Positions 6,418-14,345 of a stretch of DNA of 22,328 nucleotides are shown here, in pieces. Both the position numbers and the translations under genes were made by a program. The stretch comes from JAZLJD01 sp045617725 (lineage in GTDB: Bacteria; Bacillota; Clostridia; Lachnospirales; Lachnospiraceae), in contig JAZLJD010000024.1 in the NCBI GenBank assembly GCA_045617725.1, positions 1 through 22,328 on the forward strand, read 5' to 3'. A model generated the notes under the pieces. The model ran no database searches. It saw only the letters and a program-made list of their open reading frames with translations, and was not told where the DNA came from. Position 1 is the first letter of the stretch. The number at the start of each line of letters is the position of its first letter.

Positions 6418-7059
6418 CTATAATGTTTTCAAAATGTCCAGGCTCTTAAAATGATGCCCGACATAACGGTTCCGATAGTGCTCTACCATTTGGTTAAGTT
6501 CCTTTAACACTTCCTCGGAAACCAGAAATGTGTAAAGTTTTTCAATTGCTGAATTTGTAATATAATCAACCGTAAACCCGGTGTCCTTAAGACACCCGTC
6601 CGGGCAGCCCGGAAACTCACCGTTAATCTTCATGGCACGTATTTCAAACACATCCCTTACGAGGTTCTTCGGGAATTTGGGGTTGGAAATCGCTTTAAGC
6701 GACACATACAAAAGATTCAAAAGCTCCTCGGATTCGATGTTCTCCGCGGAATAGTAATCCGCATACTCAAGAAAAAAAGTACCGTAGCAGATTGCATCAA
6801 AGTCCGTCCTCAACTCATCAAAATAGCACTTCACTTCCACATCGACCAGAGTATAAGCATTCTTGCCCGGCAGCAGCTTAAAGACGCCAAAACAAAACTG
6901 GTCCGTTGCAGCAAGCAGCTTTGAACTTGAACGTCTGGCTCCCCGTGCAAACGCGGTGATTTTGCCGGCTTCCCTTGTAAGCAGGACGACTCTTCTGTCA
7001 TACTCCTGAAAGGCTTCCGCTTTTATGACAATTCCACGCATGAATACGAATTCCTGCAT
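6418..7059 (-). CDS. recO: DNA repair protein RecO, lacking the usual zinc module
   Basis: RecO loads RecA and anneals ssDNA in the RecFOR recombinational repair pathway. The N-terminal OB fold is clear (RGIVIKAEAFQEYDRRVVLLTREAGKITAFARGARR, residues 8-43 in part), followed by the helical domain (FFLEYADYYS) and the C-terminal VSEEVLKELNQ...FKSLDILKTL. At 213 residues it is roughly 30 shorter than most RecO proteins. The difference lies at residues 148-170, where relatives carry two CxxC pairs and this one has only CPDGC (Cys152, Cys156) and then resumes normally. The frame is intact, so this is a compact variant rather than a frameshift. Its ATG overlaps the era stop by one base (TAATG), with GAGGA about 12 bases before it. 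Confidence 0.9.
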   Translation of the reverse strand: MQEFVFMRGIVIKAEAFQEYDRRVVLLTREAGKITAFARGARRSSSKLLAATDQFCFGVFKLLPGKNAYTLVDVEVKCYFDELRTDFDAICYGTFFLEYADYYSAENIESEELLNLLYVSLKAISNPKFPKNLVRDVFEIRAMKINGEFPGCPDGCLKDTGFTVDYITNSAIEKLYTFLVSEEVLKELNQMVEHYRNRYVGHHFKSLDILKTL

Positions 7060-7964
7060 TACTTTTTCTCGTCCTCATGATAACCAAAGTTTTTGATCAG
7101 GAAATCCGAATCGCGCCAGTTCTCCTTCACCTTTACCCAAAGCTTCAGATTGACCTGAAGTTCAACCATTTCCTCGATTTCCTTACGAGAAAGCGTTCCG
7201 ATTTCTTTCAGCTTCGCTCCTCCCTTGCCGATGATGATACCCTTGTGGGATTCACGCTCGCAGTAAATCGTAGCCTGCATATCCACCAACGTTTCCCCAA
7301 AATCCATCTGATCGATGGTAACCGCGATTCCATGCGGGATTTCATCCCCAAGGCACCGAAGGGCCTTCTCACGAATCATTTCAGCCGCAATCTGACGCAT
7401 GGGCTGGTCCGTTACCATGTCCTCGTCAAAATACGGTTCTCCATAGGGCAGATATTTTGAAATACACTGCATAAGAGTATCCAGATTCCTGCTTTTCAGT
7501 GCGGAAACCGGAACGATTTCAGCAAAATCCATTTCCTTTCGATAGGTATCCATGAAAAGAAGAATCTCGTCCTTCTGCACCGTATCAACCTTATTAATGA
7601 CCAGTATGACAGGTGTCTTTTGCGACTTCAGTTTCTTAATGATAGCCTGCTCACCCGCTCCGATATAGGTGGTAGGTTCCACAAGCCACAAAATAACGTC
7701 CGCATCCTTCATGCCTTCCATCGCGGTCTTGACCATGAAATCGCCCAGTTTGTTTTTGGCCTTATGAATGCCGGGTGTGTCGACAAAAACAATCTGCATC
7801 GCCTCATCCGTATAGATTGTGCGGATTCTGTTCCGGGTAGTCTGCGGTTTGTTGGATGTGATGGCAATCTTCTGTCCGATGATTGCATTCATGAGTGTTG
7901 ACTTGCCTACATTGGGTCTGCCTATGATGGATACGAAACCTGATTTGAAATCTCTGCCTGCCAT
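7059..7964 (-). CDS. era: GTPase Era
   Basis: Era is an essential GTPase that binds the 3' end of 16S rRNA and supports 30S subunit maturation. G1 GRPNVGKST, the TTRNRIRTIYT switch, G3 DTPGI, G4 NKVD and G5 VSALK are all present. The C-terminal KH domain shows the GxxG loop in KGIIIGKGGAKLKEIG. I choose the ATG at 7964 (MAGRDFKSG, 301 residues, the standard length) because GGGG precedes it at a normal distance; an in-frame ATG at 7985 has no ribosome binding site. It overlaps recO by one base. The bases around its ribosome binding site (GGGGATTAGTATGG) nearly duplicate a stretch inside the hairpin repeat upstream (GGAGATTAGTATGA). Confidence 0.96.
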   Translation of the reverse strand: MAGRDFKSGFVSIIGRPNVGKSTLMNAIIGQKIAITSNKPQTTRNRIRTIYTDEAMQIVFVDTPGIHKAKNKLGDFMVKTAMEGMKDADVILWLVEPTTYIGAGEQAIIKKLKSQKTPVILVINKVDTVQKDEILLFMDTYRKEMDFAEIVPVSALKSRNLDTLMQCISKYLPYGEPYFDEDMVTDQPMRQIAAEMIREKALRCLGDEIPHGIAVTIDQMDFGETLVDMQATIYCERESHKGIIIGKGGAKLKEIGTLSRKEIEEMVELQVNLKLWVKVKENWRDSDFLIKNFGYHEDEKK

Positions 7965-7981
7965 ACTAATCCCCGCATTTC

Positions 7982-8089
7982 GCAATCCGGTATATTTAAC
8001 CCTTCACTGTATTACAGCGAAACTGCTACGGATTGCGACACAAAGTGTCGCATGAAAAATGCTTTGCATTTTTCATACTAATCTCCGTT
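7982..8089. repeat. Hairpin repeat element upstream of era carrying an RBS and ATG
   Basis: Two perfect hairpins adjoin: GCGACAC-AAA-GTGTCGC (8035-8051) and ATGAAAAATGC-TTT-GCATTTTTCAT (8052-8076, 11-bp stem). Outer arms GCAATCCG (7982-7989) and CGGATTGC (8029-8036) enclose a smaller CTGTA-T-TACAG palindrome (8007-8017). On the minus strand GGAGATTAGT precedes an ATG at 8076 that opens a 16-codon frame (MKNAKHFSCDTLCRNP, stop). The build resembles dispersed repeats of Lachnospiraceae. I do not annotate the 16-codon frame as a gene. Confidence 0.55.
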
Positions 8090-8093
8090 AATG

Positions 8094-8118
8094 AAAACCG
8101 GCGACCAACGGTCGCCGG
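8094..8118 (-). terminator. Likely terminator of the DUF4349 transcript
   Basis: CCGGCGACC (8098-8106) and GGTCGCCGG (8110-8118) form a perfect 9-bp GC-rich stem with a three-base loop. On the minus strand it is followed by UUUUCAUU. The U-run is short but the stem is very stable. It lies 46 bases after the DUF4349 stop. Confidence 0.65.
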
Positions 8119-8163
8119 CTAAACACATTCTATCTGTTTGAATAATCAAAGTCAATCCGTGAA

Positions 8164-9192
8164 CTACTGCGGGTTCTGAGGATTCTGAGGATTCTGCGGA
8201 GCAATCGGCTGTGCCATAATCACGGGTTGCTGAGCCTGTTGCATTGCTTTTTCCGCAGCTTTTCTTTCGCGCTTCTTGCGGGAATTCTTAGCCCATCTCT
8301 TAATGAGAAGAACAATACCGGTGATAACAAGTGCCCAAATAATCAGATGAGGAAGGGCGCCTGTAAACCAAACTACGAAATCACCAAGATTGTCTACTAC
8401 ATCAACCGTGTTATCGGAAATACGATCACCGATTCTCTGGAAGAATGTACGCTCTGCAGGCGGAGTATACTTGCTTACCTTGGTAACCGATACGGAAACG
8501 GTTGCATAATCTACGAGATTGTCATAGGTACGAAGCTGGCATTCCATGCTTTCAATCTGATAACGGATGTCGGTAAGTCTGCTCTCGATTGTAATGATGT
8601 CAGCCATGTCCTCGGCCTTCTCAAGGAAGGAAAGTAATCTTTCGTATTCCACCTCAAGCATACGCTTGTGAGCATCCATATCCACATAATCCATGGTAAC
8701 ATCTCGAGCGCTCTCGGTTCTTGATACTACATTGGTATCTCCCTCTACTGCCTCGACGAAATCATCCAGCTTGTCTGAAGGAATACGGATAATCATGGTG
8801 CAGTAGCCTTTGTTCTTGTTCATGGACTCTATGTATCCGCCCAATCCGCTTACACGTCCGACAATCGGAGCTACAGCTACGCTTACATCGTCGTTCTCGG
8901 TTTCGCACTCGAGGTATACTGTCTTGATCAGCTTTCTGGAAGTGTCCTGTACCGTTACATCGGTTGTACCGTTTGTGCCACCGTCATTAATAATGTAATC
9001 ACTGCCGTTCTTATAGGCATAGTCTGCTGCCGCAACTTCGGAATAGGACTCGCTGTAAGATGCATCGTAAGCTCTGTCGCTCATCACCTGAGCCGGCTCA
9101 AAGGAGGCCTCCTTACCGGAACCACAAGCCGTTAAGCAAAGCATTGCAACAATTACTGCAAAAAGTGTCATCTTTTGTAATCTCTTATTCAT
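8164..9192 (-). CDS. DUF4349 domain lipoprotein
   Basis: A 342-residue surface lipoprotein. The N-terminus is a lipoprotein signal peptide with lipobox LTAC (Cys23). The DUF4349 region includes KLIKTVYLECETENDD, GGYIESMNKNKG, IRIPSDKLDDFVEAV and a coiled-coil stretch around ITIESRLTDIRYQIESMECQL. One membrane segment (LPHLIIWALVITGIVLLI) is followed by a basic tail and a Q/P/N-rich end made by a 9-bp tandem repeat (PQNPQNPQNPQ). A protein anchored by lipid at one end and a membrane helix at the other is typical of DUF4349 proteins, whose function is unknown. RBS GGGAGGAG is well placed. It lies 86 bases after the M16C peptidase gene, with no clear terminator or promoter between, so it may be co-transcribed. 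Confidence 0.9.
   Translation of the reverse strand: MNKRLQKMTLFAVIVAMLCLTACGSGKEASFEPAQVMSDRAYDASYSESYSEVAAADYAYKNGSDYIINDGGTNGTTDVTVQDTSRKLIKTVYLECETENDDVSVAVAPIVGRVSGLGGYIESMNKNKGYCTMIIRIPSDKLDDFVEAVEGDTNVVSRTESARDVTMDYVDMDAHKRMLEVEYERLLSFLEKAEDMADIITIESRLTDIRYQIESMECQLRTYDNLVDYATVSVSVTKVSKYTPPAERTFFQRIGDRISDNTVDVVDNLGDFVVWFTGALPHLIIWALVITGIVLLIKRWAKNSRKKRERKAAEKAMQQAQQPVIMAQPIAPQNPQNPQNPQ
8173..8199. repeat. 9-bp tandem repeat encoding the PQN tail
   Basis: Three 9-base units (GTTCTGAGG, ATTCTGAGG, ATTCTGCGG on the plus strand) encode repeated PQN in the last residues of the DUF4349 lipoprotein. The units are near identical at DNA level, so the copy number could vary by slippage without breaking the frame. 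Confidence 0.7.
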
Positions 9193-9278
9193 TTGTTCTC
9201 CTCCCGGTGAATTTTTTTGTCTTGTTCATCACCTTCTGACATAGATACGGGTGACCTCTTTCTTTTTTGTGGAAAAAA

Positions 9279-12215
9279 TTAATTTTCTGCGGAATTATTG
9301 AAAATCGGTTTCACTTCCATAAATAAATCAGCCTGATCCGCAATCATGCCGGCATTGCCGACCGTGCAGACACAATCGAAAGAAAGTGCTGCCTTTACAG
9401 GCTCGGCAAGCTTTCTGATATCTTCTACGGTGACATTCAAGACCTCATCACGTTCTCTCTGAAGAATCTCCTCCGTAATTCCGGAAAGGTATGCCATGGA
9501 ACTGCGTAAACCTTTGGCAGAAGGTGACAGCGGCATATCAAGATTCGAGAAGGCGCCAATAACAAACTTGGTCATGGTCTCCTCATCGGCGTTGTATTTC
9601 TTAAGATAAGGAACAATCTTCTCATAAATCTTCAGGGTCTCACGAATATGAGGATCGCGGTAGGAAACAAACAGGCAGCTTCCTTCACGACGGAAATACG
9701 TCATGCAACCGTAAGCTCCGCCCTTTACACGGATATTGTTCCAAAGATAATCATAACCCATGATGACCTTAAGTACTTCAAATGCTCCGGTATAAGGATA
9801 GCCCTTCTTTACGAAGTTACCGCCGGTTGCAACGTAATTAACCTGTGCGGCACTCTGGAAGCCTTCATTTCTCTTAACTGGATCAATATGGGCGCGTTTT
9901 CCGTTTCCGCTTGAAGGCTTCAGATTCTTTCTGAAGTTTTGAGCCAGGGAAATCACCTTCGTAAGCTGCTCTCTGCTGCCCGTGTAGTCAAGAAGCATAC
10001 GGTCGCTCGCATATAATTTCGCAACCAGCTTCGGCATGACTTCCTTAATATGTGCGGTGAAACTGTCTTTGTCTTTTTCAAGAGCTTCCAGATAATTGTA
10101 TTGCTCGTAACGACTGCACTTGCTCATAAGAGCCGCACATTCGTCAAAATAGCCCATAAGACGGGAAATTGCAAAGCTGTGTCCGGACGCAATAAAGGAG
10201 CTCTGCATTCTGGAACGGTATTCAAGCAAGGTCTCCGTAATACGGGTCGCATCGTCGAATTTGGAGCGAAGCACCGTCTCCTCTGCGATTTCAAAAGCCT
10301 TCTTTGTATTCTCGGAAAGCGCTTTGAAGCTAATCTCCGCAAAGATGCGATAATCCTCTTTGTCGCCATGTAATCTCGTAAAGGACATACTGGTATCCAT
10401 GCCGCCCGTATAGATATTCGTATCATTATAGAGCTCGCCGTAGGAATAATGCTCCGTATCCACATAGCCGAAAAGATTCATGAGTATATTAATATCCCTA
10501 AGCTCCTCGGGATCCAAATCCGTAACATCAAAGAGCATACGGATATAATCGATACCACAGGTATTAATATCATGGTACAGGATCTTCAAATCCCCGTCCT
10601 GCATTTCCTCATTCGTAAGCGGCTGAATTTCCTTTCGGATATCCGCTCTGGTAAGATGAGGCAGGCAGGCCTTCAGTTCTTCGGAATCCTCCGTCTCCTG
10701 ATACTTCTTGAGTGCCTTGGTATTCTTAACAATATCCTTTATTTCTTTTTTGCTAAGGCTTGCCTTATAAGCGGCCAGCTTCTCCTTCTGCTCTTTTTCC
10801 ATTGCTTCCAGAAGGCCGTGCTTCGGAACCATGGTAACCACGCTGACATGTGCATTATTAAGAAGCAGTTTCTCCGTAAGCTTCTCGAAATAATCCGTCT
10901 CAATCATGGAACGCAGATACTGATATGTCGCATTCAGTTTCACATTGATAAAAGGAAGACTGTCGTCATACAGCCAGGAATCCAGCAAATCAAGACCGTA
11001 AACAAGGCCCTTCGGATAGGAACCGAAATCTGCCTCACGATATCTGAATTCCATGGTATTGACAGCGGCCGTCAAGGCCTTTTTGTCGTAACCGGTCTTT
11101 ATAATGCGGGTAAGCTCATCCTTGATGATGGAAACAAACTTCTCTTCCTGCTCTTTTTCAGCATTCTTGGCAATCACGCTGAAATACATCTGCTTAATAC
11201 CGGTCTCGGTCTCGGAGGAAACATCATTACCGATGCCTTCCTTTATGAGTCGTTCCTTAAGTGGTGCACCCTGCGAAGAACAAAGAGCATAGTCAATGAT
11301 TTCAATCGCAAGGGCCAGCTCCAGATTCGTGCTGGGGCCGATGGAAACGTTGTAGGATAAGTATGTGTTGTTCTCAAGCGGCTCCTCATCCATAACCGGA
11401 TACTCTTTCAGGACATACTTAGGCTCCTTAAAGGCAGCCTGGTCCTTAATCTCGGAATCAATGGACAGTGCCTCAAACTTGGAAAGATAAGCCTCGTCGA
11501 TATAGGTAAGGCGTTCCGCCATATCCGCATCTCCGTAAAGGTAGATGTAGGAATTCGAAGGATGATAGTAACGCTTGTGGAAATCAAGGAAGGCCTCATA
11601 GGTAAGGTCGGGAATATTGTTGGGATCACCGCCGGATTCTACGGCATAGGTCGTATCCGGATAGAGAGAATTCATGATTTCACGACGCAGGACATCATCC
11701 GGAGAGGAAAATACACCCTTCATCTCGTTATAAACAACGCCGTTAATGGTGAGTTCATCATCTTCGGCATTCATTTCATAATGCCAGCCCTCCTGGCGGA
11801 ATATTTTCTCCTCGTGATGGATGTTCGGATAGAACACCGCATCAAGATACACATCCATCAGGTTCTCAAAGTCCTTCCGGTTGCAGCTTGCAACCGGATA
11901 CACTGTCTTGTCAGGGTAAGTCATTGCATTTAAGAAGGTGTTTAACGAACTTTTGGCAAGCTCGACAAACGGATCCTTCAGCGGGTACTTGTCGCTTCCG
12001 CACAGAACCGAATGCTCGAGGATATGCGGAACACCCGTAGAATCCGTCGGAGGCGTCCGAAAGCCGATGCAGAATACCTTGTTGTCGTCATCATTCTCGA
12101 TTACGACTACCTTGGCACCGGTCTTTTTGTGCCTCAAGTACGTACCTTTGGACTCAATGTCCGTAAGCTGCTCCCCTGAAATAATCTCATACGCTTTTAA
12201 ATCTTCTAATCTCAT
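9279..12215 (-). CDS. M16C family zinc peptidase (presequence-protease-like)
   Basis: At 978 residues this is the size of single-chain M16C peptidases, which fold four similar domains into a closed chamber and degrade short unfolded peptides. The inverted zinc motif HxxEH is present as HILEH (His64, Glu67, His68) within VPHILEHSVLCGS, and a downstream region with NEMKGVFSSPDD supplies the further glutamate. The C-terminal half contains the M16C-associated pattern (YRIFAEISFKALSENTKK; NNIRVKGGAYGCM). There is no signal peptide, so it acts in the cytoplasm unless exported by another route. It starts eight bases after the stop of the 145-residue gene, with an AGGAG ribosome binding site, as the fourth gene of a tight operon. 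Confidence 0.93.
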   Translation of the reverse strand: MRLEDLKAYEIISGEQLTDIESKGTYLRHKKTGAKVVVIENDDDNKVFCIGFRTPPTDSTGVPHILEHSVLCGSDKYPLKDPFVELAKSSLNTFLNAMTYPDKTVYPVASCNRKDFENLMDVYLDAVFYPNIHHEEKIFRQEGWHYEMNAEDDELTINGVVYNEMKGVFSSPDDVLRREIMNSLYPDTTYAVESGGDPNNIPDLTYEAFLDFHKRYYHPSNSYIYLYGDADMAERLTYIDEAYLSKFEALSIDSEIKDQAAFKEPKYVLKEYPVMDEEPLENNTYLSYNVSIGPSTNLELALAIEIIDYALCSSQGAPLKERLIKEGIGNDVSSETETGIKQMYFSVIAKNAEKEQEEKFVSIIKDELTRIIKTGYDKKALTAAVNTMEFRYREADFGSYPKGLVYGLDLLDSWLYDDSLPFINVKLNATYQYLRSMIETDYFEKLTEKLLLNNAHVSVVTMVPKHGLLEAMEKEQKEKLAAYKASLSKKEIKDIVKNTKALKKYQETEDSEELKACLPHLTRADIRKEIQPLTNEEMQDGDLKILYHDINTCGIDYIRMLFDVTDLDPEELRDINILMNLFGYVDTEHYSYGELYNDTNIYTGGMDTSMSFTRLHGDKEDYRIFAEISFKALSENTKKAFEIAEETVLRSKFDDATRITETLLEYRSRMQSSFIASGHSFAISRLMGYFDECAALMSKCSRYEQYNYLEALEKDKDSFTAHIKEVMPKLVAKLYASDRMLLDYTGSREQLTKVISLAQNFRKNLKPSSGNGKRAHIDPVKRNEGFQSAAQVNYVATGGNFVKKGYPYTGAFEVLKVIMGYDYLWNNIRVKGGAYGCMTYFRREGSCLFVSYRDPHIRETLKIYEKIVPYLKKYNADEETMTKFVIGAFSNLDMPLSPSAKGLRSSMAYLSGITEEILQRERDEVLNVTVEDIRKLAEPVKAALSFDCVCTVGNAGMIADQADLFMEVKPIFNNSAEN

Positions 12216-12223
12216 ATATTCTC

Positions 12224-12661
12224 CTATCCCACTGTTAACAGTGACAGTTTTGAAATAACGATTTCCTCTATAAACCAGTCGTCCCGGTGCTCGCTGTAAA
12301 CCGGATTCGTTACATATTCGTTCACGTCGATGGTTTTGTGTGTATACCTGCCGCTCGCGTCGGGCTTCACGGAATTGACCGTCATTTTAAGCTTAATCTG
12401 CTTAAACAGCAACATGGAAGAATCGCCGGGCTTTAGGTTCATAAGATGCTCCCGTATCGTTCCTTCCCGGTCGGCTTCGCCAAAAACAAAGTTGTGCACG
12501 GCAGCCTTAAACTTAAAGGGCACCTCATCATTCTCTATGGCCTCCTGATAAGTCATGGACGCTCCGATATACACATGATAGGTTTCCTGAATAACATGCT
12601 TAAAGTCGCGATTCTCAAGCGGTGAATAATCCGTTTTCGATAGTCTCTCCCAAAATCCCAT
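12224..12661 (-). CDS. Conserved-looking protein of unknown function
   Basis: I do not recognise this 145-residue protein. It is soluble-looking, mixed alpha/beta, with no signal peptide, no membrane segment and no cysteines. Notable strings are YHVYIGASMTYQEA, VPFKFKAAVHNFVFGEA and DDWFIEEIVISKLSLL, the last suggesting a beta-sheet core. Its ATG overlaps the stop of the sigma-like gene by one base (TAATG) and it ends eight bases before the M16C peptidase. Such tight coupling suggests that it works with, or is dosed with, its operon neighbours, but nothing in its own sequence reveals a function. Confidence 0.75.
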   Translation of the reverse strand: MGFWERLSKTDYSPLENRDFKHVIQETYHVYIGASMTYQEAIENDEVPFKFKAAVHNFVFGEADREGTIREHLMNLKPGDSSMLLFKQIKLKMTVNSVKPDASGRYTHKTIDVNEYVTNPVYSEHRDDWFIEEIVISKLSLLTVG

Positions 12662-13446
12662 TACTCTGCATCCCTCTTAATGTGTTCTATATTGCCTTCT
12701 GAAATGCGAAGTGCTTCCTCAATATCTTGAGGCTTAAGTTCGTAGGCTTCTGCCAGTTCTTCCTTCGTGACATCGCGGCCGTACGCCTTATAGAGCTCCT
12801 CTGCCTTAAGTCCGATTTCTTCAACAATCTGACCTGCTTTTTTAAGAGCCTCGATATCGTTGCCTTCCTCCTGTACCAGTGCCTCCATCGCATCCATAAT
12901 CATACGGATAATGGTGCTCTCCGCTTCCTCCGCATCCTCACTGACTTCGGATGCCTGAACGCCAATAGTTAATGCCATATTGCCTTCGCCTATCAAATCT
13001 TCGGTTAAAACACCCTGATTCTCGTACAATTTTGCTATCTCCACTACTTTGGGAAGATAGTGTTCAATCACGGCGTTAAATTGCTCTTTGGCACCGTTCA
13101 TATATTGCTTTAATAAAGCCCTGCCGGTTTCATCATCGGTTTCTTTGATTTCCGAAAGCTCATCCAGGTACATCTTGAGTACATCCACTCGCTTCTTCTC
13201 ATCGGAATTGTCAAATTCGGAAAGATCCGCCGTTTCGGATTCCGTGGTTGTAACCTCCACGGTCTGCTCTTTGATCAGTTTCCATTCATTCTCAAAGAAA
13301 GCACATATATCCGAAATACGCCCATCATCAAATCCGAATTCGGAAAAGGCATCTGCAATCTGCTTCTTTGAAAGAGCGGCATTCCTGCTCACCATAAGAG
13401 TACGAAGCTCCTGCGTTATTTCCAAAAATCTGTCTTCTTTATTCAT
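12661..13446 (-). CDS. Degenerate sigma-70-like protein without promoter-recognition regions
   Basis: This 261-residue protein follows the order of a primary sigma factor but loses its DNA-reading parts. Residues 5-58 resemble region 1.1 (ALSKKQIADAF, RISDICAFFENEWKLI). Residues 87-101 resemble region 1.2 (KMYLDELSEI against the usual RMYLKEIGRV). Residues 118-164 resemble regions 2.1-2.2, the core-RNA-polymerase-binding part (LPKVVEIAKLY, LTEDLIGEGNMAL). Where regions 2.3-2.4 should carry WWIRQAITRA there is only an acidic, unrelated stretch (165-205). Residues 206-256 again resemble region 3 (GRDVTKEELAEAYELKPQDIEEAL). Region 4 is absent. It could bind polymerase core, or an anti-sigma factor, without directing initiation. 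It sits 14 bases after the membrane-protein gene and overlaps the next gene by one base. Region matches are by eye. Confidence 0.7.
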   Translation of the reverse strand: MNKEDRFLEITQELRTLMVSRNAALSKKQIADAFSEFGFDDGRISDICAFFENEWKLIKEQTVEVTTTESETADLSEFDNSDEKKRVDVLKMYLDELSEIKETDDETGRALLKQYMNGAKEQFNAVIEHYLPKVVEIAKLYENQGVLTEDLIGEGNMALTIGVQASEVSEDAEEAESTIIRMIMDAMEALVQEEGNDIEALKKAGQIVEEIGLKAEELYKAYGRDVTKEELAEAYELKPQDIEEALRISEGNIEHIKRDAE

Positions 13447-13460
13447 TCCAAACCTCTTTC

Positions 13461-14321
13461 CTATTGAACATGCGTATGCGTAAACAGATGTTCCTCGCAG
13501 TACTCATAATTTCCGTTGCATTTGGAGCAGAACCTAAAGGTACGCTCCGGATTGGTCTCCTCGCTGCATCCGCAGATTGCACATTTATGACGCGTAATAC
13601 GTGCACGCATCTGCTGGTCGCGATGAATTCTTGCGCTGTTTTGTACCTGTCTGACCTTCGTACGCACCTTGCCCAGTATCAGGAAATAGAACAGGCCAAA
13701 ATTCAGAAGGGAGCAAACAATAACCACATCGAGGGGCCAAAGACCAATTATCATATTCTCAAGGCATTCAAAGACCAGCATGACGGCATAAATGATGCCC
13801 AGCCACTTCACCTTAATGGGAAGAATCATCATAAGATATACCTTATTCTGCGGAAAAGTGGCTGCAAAAGCCAGGAATATGGACATGTTAACGTAGTAGG
13901 TAGTGAAGTATCCGCTAAATATACTCATCGGGAAATTAATAACGATACCAATCACCCAAAGCACCACTGCTCCCAATATTGTGAAAAGGAACCCGCTGAA
14001 TATGTAAAGATTAAATTTAAAGGCTCCCCACACACTCACCAGTGATTTGGAAATGCTGTAGTAAAACAACATCATAATGATGACAAAAAGTATGCCCATT
14101 TCTTCCGGCGGAATCAGCACCCAGGTAACCAGTCGCCAGATCTGTCCTTTGGTAAAAATCAACCTCGGATCCAGTACCAGCCATTCGAAAATACTCAATC
14201 CCGTGATTCGTTGTAAATACATAATCGCATATGCTATAGCATAGCATACAAGCATTACAAAAGGCAGATTTTGGATTGCATATCTGCCCAGTTTTCTTTC
14301 AAGTTTGTTATAAAAATTCAT
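13461..14321 (-). CDS. Derlin/rhomboid-like membrane protein with C-terminal zinc ribbon
   Basis: This 286-residue protein has about six membrane segments in residues 18-215. The first loop carries LVLDPRLIFTKGQIWRLVTW, close to the WR motif of rhomboid and derlin proteins. The later segment FPQNKVYLMMILPIKVKWLGII resembles the matching part of derlins. The rhomboid catalytic GxSG serine is not visible where expected (SIFSGYFTTYYVNMSI), so it is probably a non-proteolytic relative that binds or moves membrane proteins. A cytoplasmic tail (220-286) carries CAIC (247-250) and CSKC (265-268), then Cys275 and His278, a likely zinc site. RBS GGAGAG precedes the ATG. First gene of the operon with the sigma-like protein, the 145-residue protein and the M16C peptidase. 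Confidence 0.75.
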   Translation of the reverse strand: MNFYNKLERKLGRYAIQNLPFVMLVCYAIAYAIMYLQRITGLSIFEWLVLDPRLIFTKGQIWRLVTWVLIPPEEMGILFVIIMMLFYYSISKSLVSVWGAFKFNLYIFSGFLFTILGAVVLWVIGIVINFPMSIFSGYFTTYYVNMSIFLAFAATFPQNKVYLMMILPIKVKWLGIIYAVMLVFECLENMIIGLWPLDVVIVCSLLNFGLFYFLILGKVRTKVRQVQNSARIHRDQQMRARITRHKCAICGCSEETNPERTFRFCSKCNGNYEYCEEHLFTHTHVQ

Positions 14322-14345
14322 AAATCTCTCCGTTTACAAAATAAT

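Noticed and set aside
6418..7059. RecO as a frameshifted pseudogene
   Set aside because: The frame is continuous and the C-terminal family pattern resumes correctly after the shortened cysteine region, so an intact compact variant is more likely.
7965..7985. Upstream in-frame ATG start for era
   Set aside because: It has no ribosome binding site, and the downstream ATG at 7964 gives the standard 301-residue length with GGGG well placed.
8027..8076. 16-codon frame with RBS inside the hairpin repeat (MKNAKHFSCDTLCRNP)
   Set aside because: It consists almost entirely of the two palindromes, so the peptide is best seen as a by-product of the repeat unless ribosome profiling shows otherwise.
9193..9278. 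Promoter or terminator between the M16C peptidase and the DUF4349 gene
   Set aside because: No pair of promoter hexamers at proper spacing and no stem with a U-run was found; only a weak TCACC/GGTGA pairing is visible.
10449..11360. 303-codon plus-strand open frame
   Set aside because: It is antisense to the M16C peptidase, with no recognisable domain and biased composition.
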